DNA of 64,000 nt from Nocardioides marmotae (GCF_013177455.1 NZ_CP053660.1:2790001-2854000), one strand, 5' to 3'. Shown: positions 26,142-34,742, numbered from the stretch's first letter. Made by a program: numbers and translations. The notes: a model not told the origin generated them from the sequence alone.

Positions 26142-27544
26142 CCGACCGGCTGCCCGGCGGCCGACCCGGCAGCCCGGGCCTCGGCCTCGAGCGAGGCGGT
26201 CTCCGCGGCGTCGTCCTCCTCGTCCATCGCGTCGCGGCTGTGCACCCCGCGGTACGTCGCGTGCAGCAGCGCGACGGCGACCGCCGAGAGCAGCAGCACG
26301 ACGCCGTACAGCTGGTAGAGGTCGGCGGGGCTGAGCCCGCGCTCCTGGAGGAACGTCGCGACGTTGGGGGCGAAGAAGGCGACCGCACGCCCCAGACCCA
26401 TCATCAGGCCGACCGCGGCGGCGCGGACCGCGACGGGGTAGATCGACGGGCTGATCGCGTAGTACGCCGCCACGCCGCCGTTGACCGCGAGGCCGACCAT
26501 CACGGCGAGGACGAGCACCATCGTGTCGCGGTCGAAGAACGCGGCGAAGGCGAAGAAGACCACGAAGCCGACGACGCCGATGCCGGCGGTCACCAGCCGC
26601 GGGTGGATCCGCCGCGAGGCGAGGGAGAACAGCAGCGCGCCGATGACGCCGCCCGCGGCCACCAGGGCCTGGGCGGTGATCCCGAAGTCGGCGTCGCCGG
26701 TGGTCTCGGTGACCAGCTTGGCCGTCAGCCCGTTGGCGAAGTAGAACGCCGCGATCACCAGGCCGTAGGAGATCCAGAGCAGGATCGTGCGGCGCAGCAT
26801 GATGCCGCGGAAGACCCCGCTGACGAAGGCGCCCTTGGCCGGCGCCGGCCGGGTGGGCACCGGGAGGCTCGCCGACTCCGGGACGCCGATCCGGCGCGCG
26901 ATCTTGTTGTAGGCCCGCAGCGCGCCGGCGGGGCGCTTCTGGACGAGGTAGTCGACCGACTCCGGCAGCACGACGGCGGCGACGACGAGCAGCACCGCGG
27001 TGATGATCGCGGAGAAGAAGTAGGGGCCGCGCCAGGTGAAGGCGTCGATCAGGCTGAGGGAGAGGAACCCACCGATGGCGGCGCCGAGCGGCAGCCCGAT
27101 GCCGTAGACGCCCATGACCGCACCGCGCCGCTTCTGGTTGGCGTACTCCGCGACCAGCACGTTGATGCTCGGGACGATCGCGCCGAGGAACAGCCCGCCG
27201 AAGAAGCGGAAGGCCAGGAAGGTCTCGAACGACGTGGCCAACCCGGTCAGGGTCATCGCCACGACGATGATCGCGAGCGAGGCGAGGATGTGGTTGCGCC
27301 GGCCGATCCGGTCGGCCAGCGGGCTGAGGAAGATCGCGCCGATGCCCATCCCCAGCGTGCCGAAGGACGCCACGAGGCCCTGCTGGCCCCGGTCGAGGCC
27401 GAAGTGCTCGGTCAGGGCCGGGAGGGTGAACGAGGTCACGAGGATCTCGTAGCCGTCGACCATCGTCAGCAGGATGCAGATCGCGACGATGACCCACTGG
27501 AAGCGGGACATCGGGTTGCGCCGGATGGCGTCGGTGAGTTCCAC
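26138..27544 (-). CDS. MFS aromatic acid transporter (AAHS family, MhpT/PcaK-like)
   Basis: 468 residues, 12 predicted helices. The AAHS signature appears after TM1 (MVDGYEILVTSFTLPAL), with DRIGRRNHIL after TM2, RFFGGLFLGAIVPSINVLVAEYANQKRRG and a long central loop near 235-265. It probably imports a hydroxyphenylpropionate or related acid with protons. I take the GTG at 27544, which has CGGAG eight bases upstream; the GTG at 27610 would add 22 residues encoded by what looks like operator DNA (27557-27586). It lies between the two IclR genes and opposite the mhpC-A-B operon, which supports its role in the same pathway. Confidence 0.88.
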   Translation of the reverse strand: MELTDAIRRNPMSRFQWVIVAICILLTMVDGYEILVTSFTLPALTEHFGLDRGQQGLVASFGTLGMGIGAIFLSPLADRIGRRNHILASLAIIVVAMTLTGLATSFETFLAFRFFGGLFLGAIVPSINVLVAEYANQKRRGAVMGVYGIGLPLGAAIGGFLSLSLIDAFTWRGPYFFSAIITAVLLVVAAVVLPESVDYLVQKRPAGALRAYNKIARRIGVPESASLPVPTRPAPAKGAFVSGVFRGIMLRRTILLWISYGLVIAAFYFANGLTAKLVTETTGDADFGITAQALVAAGGVIGALLFSLASRRIHPRLVTAGIGVVGFVVFFAFAAFFDRDTMVLVLAVMVGLAVNGGVAAYYAISPSIYPVAVRAAAVGLMMGLGRAVAFFAPNVATFLQERGLSPADLYQLYGVVLLLSAVAVALLHATYRGVHSRDAMDEEDDAAETASLEAEARAAGSAAGQPVG

Positions 27545-27556
27545 GAGTTTCTCCGT

Positions 27557-27586
27557 GTGTAGATAACGCACATAGTCGTGCAGATA
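27557..27586. promoter_or_regulatory. operator-like motifs upstream of the transporter
   Basis: GTGTAGATAACGC (27557-27569) and a second partial copy GTGCAGATA (27578-27586). The first matches GTGCAGATAACGC before mhpC at 28455-28467 at 12 of 13 positions. Probable binding sites of one of the IclR regulators. Confidence 0.55.
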
Positions 27587-27682
27587 GGGAGAAAGGGTGG
27601 TCGCAGTCACAGGGGCCTGTCAAGGCTCCCGCCACGTGACCATCCCCCCACGTGACGATCGCGACCTCTACGCTGTCCCGCG

Positions 27683-28366
27683 ATGAGCGAGCAACGACCC
27701 ACCCAGGGCACCCAGACGCTCGCCCGTGGCCTGCGAGCCCTCGAGCTCGTCGCCCAGGGACGCGACGGCGCGACGATCCAGGAGGTCTCCGCGCAGCTCG
27801 ACGTGCACCGCTCGATCGCCTCGCGGCTGCTCGCCACGCTCGCCGAGGCGCGCCTGGTCATCCGCGGCGCGGACGGGCGCTACCGCACCGGCGCCGGCCT
27901 GGCCGCCCTGGCCACCGGCATCTACGCCACCCTGCGCGCGGCCGCCGAGCCGGTGATGCGCGAGCTGGCCACCGACCTCGGCGCGACCGTCTCGCTGATC
28001 GTCGACGAGGGCAGCGAGGCCGTCGCCCTCGCCGTGATCGAGCCGCCCGCCTCGGGCTACGTGCTCTCCTTCCGCAGCGGCAGCCGCCACCCCCTCGGCC
28101 GCGGCTCGGCCGGCGTCGCGCTGCTGGCGGCCCGCCCGCCGGCGCCCGGCGAGGCCGACGACGTCACCACGGCGCGGATGCGCGGGTACGCCGCGACGTA
28201 CGGCGAGGTCGAGCCGGGGGCGTACGGCGTCGCCGCACCGCTCGCGGCGATCGAGGGCGTCCCCGCGGCCTGCCTGAACCTGATCACCTACCGCGCGGAG
28301 GTCGCCGAGTCGGCCGCCCCCGCGCTGCTCGCCGCCGCCGAGCGGATCTCCGCCGCCCTGCGCTGA
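27683..28366 (+). CDS. IclR-family transcriptional regulator 2
   Basis: 227 residues, short for the family. The winged helix (about 10-70) includes IQEVSAQLDVHRSIASRLLATLAEARLV; the effector domain (about 75-225) is compact, having lost part of the usual loop. The ATG at 27683 is preceded by TACGCT at 27669-27674, a -10 at the distance expected for a leaderless message, and no ribosome site is seen. It reads toward mhpC-A-B, whose promoter starts 28 bases after its stop and carries a palindrome. Its location makes it the best candidate for direct control of that operon and of the divergent transporter. Confidence 0.87.
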   Translation: MSEQRPTQGTQTLARGLRALELVAQGRDGATIQEVSAQLDVHRSIASRLLATLAEARLVIRGADGRYRTGAGLAALATGIYATLRAAAEPVMRELATDLGATVSLIVDEGSEAVALAVIEPPASGYVLSFRSGSRHPLGRGSAGVALLAARPPAPGEADDVTTARMRGYAATYGEVEPGAYGVAAPLAAIEGVPAACLNLITYRAEVAESAAPALLAAAERISAALR

Positions 28367-28393
28367 CCCGGCTCGCGCCACACGCCAGACCCC

Positions 28394-28423
28394 TTGACAC
28401 CCGAGCGGGGCCGGTGTTCCTAT
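28394..28423 (+). promoter_or_regulatory. promoter of mhpC-A-B
   Basis: A consensus -35 TTGACA (28394-28399) and TCCTAT (28418-28423) with 18-base spacing. The predicted start point falls near 28431, at the edge of the operator. Confidence 0.6.
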
Positions 28424-28431
28424 GTGACGGT

Positions 28432-28467
28432 TCGTGTAACTATCGATCACGACCGTGCAGATAACGC
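28432..28467. promoter_or_regulatory. operator region of mhpC-A-B
   Basis: An inverted repeat TCGTG-N11-CACGA (28432-28452) contains TATCGATCAC, which recurs exactly before the third IclR gene (51461-51470). It is followed by GTGCAGATAACGC (28455-28467), shared with the transporter promoter. Two regulators may therefore act here. Confidence 0.55.
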
Positions 28468-28484
28468 ATAGGAGCGCTTCGCTG

Positions 28485-29345
28485 ATGACGCTGACCCAGG
28501 AGTCCGCCGCCCGGGACACCACGCTGCCCTCGGGCACGCACGTCCGCTACTACGAGGCCGGCGCCCCCGACGCCCCGCCGGTCGTGCTGCTGCACGGGTC
28601 GGGCCCCGGCGCGACGGGGTGGTCGAACTTCTCCGGCAACATCCCGGTCCTCGCCTCCGCCGGCTTCCGCGTCATCGCCCCCGACATGCCCGGGTGGGGC
28701 GGCTCGGACGCCGTGGCCACCACGGACATGGACCACGACCGCGACCTGGTCGAGCTGCTCGACACCCTCGAGATCCCCCGGGCCGCGCTGGTCGGCAACT
28801 CGATGGGCGCGCACACCGCGATCCGGTTCGCGACGCTGCACCCCGAGCGGATCACCCACCTGGTGACGATGGGCGCCTCGCTCGGCCGCGGCCCGGCCTC
28901 GCTCTTCGGCGCCGGCGACGGCCCCAGCGAGGGCCTCAAGGTCATCGTCCGGGCCTACCGCGACGCGAGCCCGGAGAACATGCAGGCGCTCGTCGAGATC
29001 ATGACCTACGACAAGGCCCGCTTCGCCACGCCCGAGCTCACCCGCGCCCGCTCCGAGGCCGCGCTCGCCCGGCCCGACCACCTGAAGAACTACGTCGAGG
29101 GCCTCGCCCACGGCGCGCCGATCCCGATCCGGGTCGACCGCGACAAGATCCCCGGCATCACCGTCCCCACGCTGCTCATCCACGGCAAGGACGACCGGGT
29201 GCTCCACTACGAGACCACCCTGTGGCTGCTCGCCAACATCCCCAACTCCCGCGCCGTGCTGCTCAACCGCTGCGGGCACTGGGCGATGATCGAGCACGCC
29301 GAGGAGTTCAACCGTCTCGTCGTCGACTTCCTCAACAACCACTGA
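28485..29345 (+). CDS. mhpC: 2-hydroxy-6-oxonona-2,4-dienedioate hydrolase (meta-cleavage product hydrolase)
   Basis: 286 residues, alpha/beta hydrolase of the MCP-hydrolase family. The nucleophile is Ser106 in GNSMGAH; oxyanion region LLHGSGPGATGWSNFSGN; the acid is in LLIHGKDDRV and the histidine in NRCGHWAMIEHAEEFN. It cleaves the ring-fission product into succinate (or fumarate) and 2-hydroxypenta-2,4-dienoate. The ATG at 28485 has AGGAG at the right distance. It is first gene of mhpC-A-B. About half of its sequence is similar to the second hydrolase of this window (55103-55957), so specificity is assigned from the neighbours. Confidence 0.92.
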   Translation: MTLTQESAARDTTLPSGTHVRYYEAGAPDAPPVVLLHGSGPGATGWSNFSGNIPVLASAGFRVIAPDMPGWGGSDAVATTDMDHDRDLVELLDTLEIPRAALVGNSMGAHTAIRFATLHPERITHLVTMGASLGRGPASLFGAGDGPSEGLKVIVRAYRDASPENMQALVEIMTYDKARFATPELTRARSEAALARPDHLKNYVEGLAHGAPIPIRVDRDKIPGITVPTLLIHGKDDRVLHYETTLWLLANIPNSRAVLLNRCGHWAMIEHAEEFNRLVVDFLNNH

Positions 29346-29359
29346 GCCGGGGCGACGCG

Positions 29360-31153
29360 ATGACCACCCAGCCGACCACCTCGGCCACCAACCAGGTCAC
29401 CCTCGACACCGACGTCGTCGTCATCGGCGCCGGCCCCGTCGGGCTGACCCTCGCCAACCTGCTCGGCGTCCGCGGCCACCGCGCGACCGTCCTCGAGGCG
29501 CGCGCGGAGCTGATCGACTACCCCCGCGGCGTCGGCCTGGACGATGAGTCGATCCGCACGCTGCGCACCGCCGGGCTCTGGGAGCGGATCGAGCAGTTCA
29601 CGGTCCCCCACCACGTCGTGCGCCTGGTCAACGGCCGCGGGCAGGTGCTGGCCACCAACGACCCGCAGACCCAGGAGTTCGGCTTCCCGCGCAAGCACGG
29701 CTTCAACCAGCCGGTCGTGGATCGCGAGCTCGCCGCCGGCCTGGACCGCTTCCCCGGCACCGAGCTGCGCTTCGGCCACCGCGTCGTCGGGATCGAGGAC
29801 CGCGGTGACCACGTGCGCGTGACCGCCGAGCGGGTCGGCCCCGACGGGGCCACCGAGATCGTCGAGGTGACGGGGCGGTACGTCGTCGGCTGCGAGGGCG
29901 GCGGCTCCTTCACCCGCAAGTGGATGGGCGTGGAGTTCGAGGGCAAGTCGCCCTCGACCCGCTGGGTGGTCGTCGACGTCGAGAACGACCCGATCGGCTC
30001 CCCCAACGTCTACCTCGGCGCGGACCCGAAGCGGCCCTACGTCACCATCGGCCTGCCGCAGGGCATCCGCCGCTGGGAGTTCATGCTCCACGACGACGAG
30101 CCGACCGAGCTGGTCGAGGACCGGGCGTTCATGAACCGGCTGCTCGAGCGGTTCGTCCCCGACCCGGACGCGCTGCAGATCATCAACCAGCGCACCTTCA
30201 CCCACCACGGACGCGTCGCCACGTCGTTCCGCCAGGGCAACGTCCTCATCGCCGGCGACGCCGCGCACCTGATGCCGGTGTGGCTGGGCCAGGGGTGGAA
30301 CTCCGGCATGCGCGACGCCACCAACCTGGCCTGGAAGCTCAGCGCCGTCCTGCGCGGCGACGCCGAGGACGCGCTTCTCGACACCTACACGACCGAGCGC
30401 CACAAGCACGCCGCCGACATGATCGAGGTGAACATGGCGGCCGGGTCGATCATGAAGATGAAGCCGCTCGGCGGCTGGATCCGCGACCGCGTCGCCACCG
30501 CGCTCAACGTGGTGCCGACGTGGAAGTCGTACTTCACCGAGCTGCGGTTCAAGCCGATGCCGCGGTACGCCGAGGGCGTCGTGGTCGACCAGGTGACCCT
30601 CGAGCCCGGCCGCGCCCGGCCCGGCCTCCGCGGCGGCCGGCTCGCCCCGCTCGTCGACTCCGCCGGCGAGACCTCGCCGGTGGGCCTGCAGTTCATCCAG
30701 CCGCGCGTCAACACCGCCGAGGGGCGCGACGTGCTGCTCGACGACGTGACCGGCGACTGGTGGGCGCTCGCGACCTGGGGCACCGACCCCACCGCGTTCC
30801 TCTCCGCCGCCGACCTCGCGCTCGTGCAGCGCCACGACATCCGGCTGCTCGCCTTCGTCCCCGAGACCCAGCGCGAGTGGGCGGAGAAGCAGTACGCCGA
30901 CGCGCCCGTGCCGGTCACCGTGGTCGGCGACACCTCCGGGGCGCTCAAGCGCTGGTTCGACGTCCGCGCCTGCGGGCTGGTCGTGCTGCGCCCCGACCAC
31001 TTCGTCGCCGCCGCCGCGCTCAACCAGCAGGCGCCCCAGGCGCTGGCCGCCGTGGCCGCCGCCGGGTCGCTGCGCACCGACGCGGCTGCCCCCGCCGACA
31101 CCCCTGCCCCGACCCCCGCCGACACCCCCGCCGAGATGGGAGCCCTCGCATGA
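29360..31153 (+). CDS. mhpA: 3-(3-hydroxyphenyl)propionate hydroxylase
   Basis: 597 residues. FAD-dependent class A monooxygenase: GxGxxG in VVIGAGPVGLTLANLLG near the N-terminus, the DG-type motif region VVGCEGGGSFTRKWMG, the FAD ribityl motif GDAAHLMPVWLGQGWNSGMRDATNLAWKL, and a C-terminal thioredoxin-like domain. Length and C-terminal part fit MhpA. It hydroxylates 3-(3-hydroxyphenyl)propionate (and hydroxycinnamate) to the 2,3-diol using NADH. The ATG at 29360 has only a weak ribosome site (GGGGCGA), so coupling to mhpC 14 bases upstream may help. Its stop overlaps the mhpB start. The last 30 residues are an Ala/Pro/Thr-rich tail. Confidence 0.93.
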   Translation: MTTQPTTSATNQVTLDTDVVVIGAGPVGLTLANLLGVRGHRATVLEARAELIDYPRGVGLDDESIRTLRTAGLWERIEQFTVPHHVVRLVNGRGQVLATNDPQTQEFGFPRKHGFNQPVVDRELAAGLDRFPGTELRFGHRVVGIEDRGDHVRVTAERVGPDGATEIVEVTGRYVVGCEGGGSFTRKWMGVEFEGKSPSTRWVVVDVENDPIGSPNVYLGADPKRPYVTIGLPQGIRRWEFMLHDDEPTELVEDRAFMNRLLERFVPDPDALQIINQRTFTHHGRVATSFRQGNVLIAGDAAHLMPVWLGQGWNSGMRDATNLAWKLSAVLRGDAEDALLDTYTTERHKHAADMIEVNMAAGSIMKMKPLGGWIRDRVATALNVVPTWKSYFTELRFKPMPRYAEGVVVDQVTLEPGRARPGLRGGRLAPLVDSAGETSPVGLQFIQPRVNTAEGRDVLLDDVTGDWWALATWGTDPTAFLSAADLALVQRHDIRLLAFVPETQREWAEKQYADAPVPVTVVGDTSGALKRWFDVRACGLVVLRPDHFVAAAALNQQAPQALAAVAAAGSLRTDAAAPADTPAPTPADTPAEMGALA

Positions 31154-32094
31154 GCCTGGCCCTGGTCTGCATGTCCCACAGCCCGTTGCTGGAGTTCAAC
31201 GACCCGCCCGCCGAGGTCAAGGCCGAGGTCGACGCGGCGTTCGAGACCGCCCGCGCGTTCGTGGCCGACTACGACCCGACGCTGGTCGTGTCCTTCGCAC
31301 CCGACCACTACAACGGGTTCTTCCACGACCTGATGCCGCCGTTCTGCATCGGCTTCGAGGCCCAGGGCGTCGGCGACTACGGCACCGCCGCGGGGCCCCT
31401 GTCGGTCCCGACCGAGCTCGCCGAGCGGCTCGCCGGCTGGGTCGCCGAGCGCGACCTGGACGTGGCGATCTCGCGGCGGATGGAGGTCGACCACGGCGCC
31501 GTGCAGCCGCTGGAGATCCTGCTCGGCGGCATCGACACCGTCCCGACGATCCCGGTCTTCGTCAACGGCGTCGCCGAGCCGTTCACCCGGATGGCCCGCG
31601 TGCGGAAGCTCGGCGAGGCGATCGGCTCCTTCCTCACCACCCTCGAGGACGAGCGGGTGCTCGTCATCGGCTCCGGCGGCCTCTCCCACGACCCGCCGGT
31701 GCCGCGCTGGGCGACGGCCGACGAGGCCCAGCGGGCGATGCTGCTCGACGGGCGGCACCCGACCGCCGCGGCCCGCGACGCCCGCCAGCAGCGGGTCATC
31801 GACACCGGCCGCGCCTTCGCCGCCGGGACCGCCACGATCCGCGACCTCAACCCGGAGTGGGACCAGGAGCTCATGCGCGTGCTCGCCTCGGGCGACCTCT
31901 CCCCCATCGACGCGATGACCCCGCGCCAGATGGCCGAGGACGCCGGCAACTCCGCCCACGAGGTCCGCACCTGGGTCGCGGCGTACGCCGCCCTGGGCAC
32001 GGCAGGGCCCTACGACGTCGCGTCGTCGTACTACCGCCCCATCCGCGAGTACATCGCCGGCTTCGGCGTGATGACGGCCCGCACCCGCGCCTGA
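31150..32094 (+). CDS. mhpB: 3-carboxyethylcatechol 2,3-dioxygenase
   Basis: 314 residues, class III (LigB-type) extradiol dioxygenase. It begins LALVCMSHSPLLEF with the first metal-site histidine, then SFAPDHYNGFFHDLMPPFCIG, MEVDHGAVQPLEILLGG and VIGSGGLSHDPPVPRW, all typical of MhpB. It cleaves 2,3-dihydroxyphenylpropionate next to the diol using Fe(II) and O2. The ATG at 31150 overlaps the mhpA stop (ATGA). The last 60 bases of the gene and the following 80 bases are repeated at 33363-33498, on the other side of the choloylglycine hydrolase gene. Confidence 0.94.
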   Translation: MSLALVCMSHSPLLEFNDPPAEVKAEVDAAFETARAFVADYDPTLVVSFAPDHYNGFFHDLMPPFCIGFEAQGVGDYGTAAGPLSVPTELAERLAGWVAERDLDVAISRRMEVDHGAVQPLEILLGGIDTVPTIPVFVNGVAEPFTRMARVRKLGEAIGSFLTTLEDERVLVIGSGGLSHDPPVPRWATADEAQRAMLLDGRHPTAAARDARQQRVIDTGRAFAAGTATIRDLNPEWDQELMRVLASGDLSPIDAMTPRQMAEDAGNSAHEVRTWVAAYAALGTAGPYDVASSYYRPIREYIAGFGVMTARTRA

Positions 32095-32179
32095 CCCCCG
32101 CTCGACCCTGCTCGAACCCGGCGTGCCGGGGTGCGGCATGCGCGCCTCGAGCGCGGGCCGCCCCCGGCGCGCCGTGAGG
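32034..32179 (+). repeat. direct repeat, left copy (mhpB 3' end plus spacer)
   Basis: The last 61 bases of mhpB and about 85 bases of spacer. The right copy is 33363-33498. They differ by a 10-base insertion (CTCGACCCTG) and a handful of substitutions. Confidence 0.9.
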
Positions 32180-32180
32180 A

Positions 32181-32219
32181 GCCTCGGACTACCGCGCCTG
32201 GTACGAGACCGACTTCCCG
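32181..32219 (+). pseudogene. remnant of flavin reductase 3' end
   Basis: Encodes SDYRAWYETDFP, the last residues of the flavin reductase at 33501-34742 (SDYRAWYEADFPM), directly joined to the spacer copy. It shows that a flavin reductase copy once stood after mhpB here and was deleted internally. Confidence 0.8.
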
Positions 32220-32237
32220 GGGTGGATCGGGTCGCCG

Positions 32238-33209
32238 CTAGTTCTGCTCCCGGACCTGCTGGCCGGTGACCAGCGGATAGGTGGAGAGGCTGTCGCCGTC
32301 GAGGTCGACCTTGTGCAGGTCGACGGCCGTCAGCTGGCTGTTCTCGTAGGTCCGGTAGTAGTAGATCCCCGTGTCGGTGTTGCAGCACGAGGAGTAGATC
32401 GTGATCTCGTACCTGTCTCCGACCTCCACGCAGCCCCGCTGCTGCTCGACGCTGCCCAGGATGTGGAAGAACTGGCTGACGGCCTCGGACTCGGACTCGC
32501 CCGAGAGCGAGTTCTCGGCGGTGAACACCGCCTTGACGAACCGAGACATCGACGAGAGGTCGCCGGGCAGGCCGACGGCGCCCAGACCCCGGCTGTAGGT
32601 GTCGAGCTGCAGCTTCTTGGAGAACCGGTTCTCCGGCTGGGCGGTCGACACGCTCGCGTAGTTGTTGAGGTTGAACAGCTGGATGTCGAACGTCGGGTTG
32701 TTGGTGAGCAGGCCCACCGGGTTGTCGTAGACCTTCAGCCCGTCCTTCACCGACTCGACCGTCAGTGACTCCTCGCGGTCGGAGATGATCCAGTGCAGCG
32801 GGGAGAGCGGGAGCTCCGCACTGAACGAGATGTCCACCAGCACCAGCTTCTCCAGCGCCTCCCTGACCTGGGCGACGGTCTCGAACTGGCCCAGGATCCA
32901 GGGGATGAACTCGAACGGCGAGATGTTGTCCATCCCCGCGACCTCGGCCTTGTAGTCGGCGTTCTCGGGGAAGTTGAGCCCGGCCATGCTCAGGCCCTTC
33001 TCGTTCGTGGCGTCGTAGTAGAGCGGATAGCCGTCGGCCACGGTCGTCATCCCGACCATCGCGTAGTGGGTGGTCAGGTCCGCGGCCTTGCGGAACGGGA
33101 ACGGGAAGTTCCGCGGCGTGATGGTGACCGCCTCGTGGTAGGAGAACTCGAGGTCCAGGTTGCGACCGAAGTAGTGGTCCTTGGCGGTGTAGTTCGTCGC
33201 AGTGCACAC
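32238..33209 (-). CDS. choloylglycine hydrolase (bile salt hydrolase/penicillin acylase family)
   Basis: 323 residues. Ntn-hydrolase of the BSH/PVA family with all expected active-site residues: Cys2 as nucleophile after Met removal, Arg16, Asp19, Asn79, Asn170/171 and Arg223. The blocks MCTATNYTAKDHYFGRNLD, AGLNFPENADYK, LLTNNPTFDIQL and GLPGDLSSMSRFVKAVF are close to intestinal bile salt hydrolases. No signal peptide, so cytoplasmic. The GTG at 33209 has GGAGG eight bases upstream. It hydrolyses amide-linked acyl groups, perhaps conjugated bile acids, N-acyl amino acids or acyl-homoserine lactones. It is antiparallel to the mhp genes and lies between two direct repeats, so it was probably inserted. 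Its lower GC content (many TT/AA codons) than its neighbours supports transfer. Confidence 0.93.
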   Translation of the reverse strand: MCTATNYTAKDHYFGRNLDLEFSYHEAVTITPRNFPFPFRKAADLTTHYAMVGMTTVADGYPLYYDATNEKGLSMAGLNFPENADYKAEVAGMDNISPFEFIPWILGQFETVAQVREALEKLVLVDISFSAELPLSPLHWIISDREESLTVESVKDGLKVYDNPVGLLTNNPTFDIQLFNLNNYASVSTAQPENRFSKKLQLDTYSRGLGAVGLPGDLSSMSRFVKAVFTAENSLSGESESEAVSQFFHILGSVEQQRGCVEVGDRYEITIYSSCCNTDTGIYYYRTYENSQLTAVDLHKVDLDGDSLSTYPLVTGQQVREQN

Positions 33210-33362
33210 AGTGCTGCCTCCGAGGCGGGGCCGGAATGGGTCTCCTCCACGCTCGGGAGACAGCACCGGGCTGGGGAGGGCCCTTGGGCTCCCGCGGGAG
33301 CGGAGGTACCCGGGCCGATCGGTCCGGGGGCCGGGTGCGCGGCGGCCCGCAACGACGCCCTG

Positions 33363-33498
33363 CCGCCCCATCCGCGAGTACACCGCCGGCTTCGGCGTGA
33401 TGACGGCCCGCACCCGCGCCTGACCCCCGCTCGAACCCGGCGTGCCGGGGTGCGGCATGCGCTCCTTGAGCGCGGGCCGCCCCCGGCGCACCGTGAGG
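33363..33498 (+). repeat. direct repeat, right copy (mhpB 3' end plus spacer)
   Basis: Second copy of 32034-32179. It contains a broken mhpB C-terminus (RPIREYTAGFGVMTARTRA then stop) and the spacer that leads to the flavin reductase. Confidence 0.9.
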
Positions 33499-33500
33499 CG

Positions 33501-34742
33501 GTGGACACCGCAGAGCGCCCCCTGATCGACCCGGCCCACTACCGCGAGGTCATGGGCCACTACCCCACCGGCGTGGCGGTGGTGACCGGCACCGTCGACG
33601 GCGAGCCGGTCGGCATGGTCGTCGGGACGTTCAGCAGCGTCTCCATCGACCCGCCGCTGGTGGCGTTCATGCCGCAGGTCGGGTCGCGCACGTGGGACCG
33701 GCTGGCCGGCGCGGACGCGCTGTGCGTCAACGTCCTGGCCCACGACCAGCTCGCGCTGTGCCGCACGATGGCGGTCTCGAAGCCGGACAAGTTCGACGAG
33801 GTCGACTGGGCCCCCTCGGCCGCCGGCGCGCCCGTCCTGGCCGACGCCGTCGCGCACGTCCACTGCCGCACGCAGTCGGTCATGGAGGCCGGCGACCACT
33901 GGATCGTGCTGTGCGCGGTCGACGCGATGGAGGTGACCCGGCCGGCGACGCCGCTGCTGTTCTTCCAGGGCGGGTACGGCGGGTTCTCCCCCGCCGGCAT
34001 GGCCGCCCGCGGCGACGGCGACCTGATCGCCGCCGTCCGGCTCGGCGACCGCGCCCGCACCCACGTCGAGCGGCTCGCGACGAGCCTGGGCTGCGAGGCG
34101 GCGGCCCTGGTCGCGGTGAGCCCGGACGAGCTGACCACGGCGGTGAGCGCGTACGGCGGCGACGCCACCATGGACGAGCCGCTCGGCCAGCGGATCCCGC
34201 TGATCCCCCCGATCGGCGAGGCGTACGTCGCCGGCGCCGCGCCCGAGGTCGTCGAGCGGTGGCTGGCGAAGGTCACTCCGCACGACCCCGAGCTGGTCAC
34301 CTGCTACCGCCGCCGCCTGGCCACCGTCGCCGCGAGCGGCGTCGCCCTCAGCATGGTCGGCCCAGGCGCCCGCGCCGACTACGAGCGGATGCACGACGCG
34401 CTCGCGGAGTACGCCTCCGGCGAGCTCACCCCCGCCCGCGAGCGCGCCGTCCGCTCCGTCCTCGCCCAGACCCGCCACTTCTTCGACGACGTCGAGGTCC
34501 TGCCCGAGGAGACGTACGACGTCGGCGCGGTCGTCGTCCCCGTCCACGACCCCGACGGCCGGGTCGCCATGGTCCTGCGCGCCACTCAGCTCCCCGCCGG
34601 CGTCCCCGGCCGCGCCGTCACCGGCTGGATCGACCAGGTCCGCGCCGCCGCCCGCTGCGTCGAGCGCGACCTCGCCACCGGCGGCGGCGCGGACCGGGCC
34701 TCGGACTACCGCGCTTGGTACGAGGCCGACTTCCCGATGTGA
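33501..34742 (+). CDS. flavin reductase domain fused to an IclR-like effector domain
   Basis: 413 residues. The N-terminal 160 residues are an HpaC/HsaB-type FMN-binding flavin reductase domain (YREVMGHYPTGVAVVTGTVDGEPVGMVVGTFSSVSIDPPLVAFMP; LCVNVLAHDQ; FFQGGYGGFSP). The remainder (about 165-400) resembles the ligand-binding domain of IclR regulators (RTHVERLATSLGCEAAALVAVS...), without any DNA-binding helix. The GTG at 33501 has GAGG five bases upstream. A reductase of this type would supply reduced flavin to two-component oxygenases such as the HsaA-like proteins at 42780 and 53925, which lack a separate partner here. The effector domain might make the reductase respond to the aromatic substrate. 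It follows a partial mhpB copy. Confidence 0.85.
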   Translation: MDTAERPLIDPAHYREVMGHYPTGVAVVTGTVDGEPVGMVVGTFSSVSIDPPLVAFMPQVGSRTWDRLAGADALCVNVLAHDQLALCRTMAVSKPDKFDEVDWAPSAAGAPVLADAVAHVHCRTQSVMEAGDHWIVLCAVDAMEVTRPATPLLFFQGGYGGFSPAGMAARGDGDLIAAVRLGDRARTHVERLATSLGCEAAALVAVSPDELTTAVSAYGGDATMDEPLGQRIPLIPPIGEAYVAGAAPEVVERWLAKVTPHDPELVTCYRRRLATVAASGVALSMVGPGARADYERMHDALAEYASGELTPARERAVRSVLAQTRHFFDDVEVLPEETYDVGAVVVPVHDPDGRVAMVLRATQLPAGVPGRAVTGWIDQVRAAARCVERDLATGGGADRASDYRAWYEADFPM

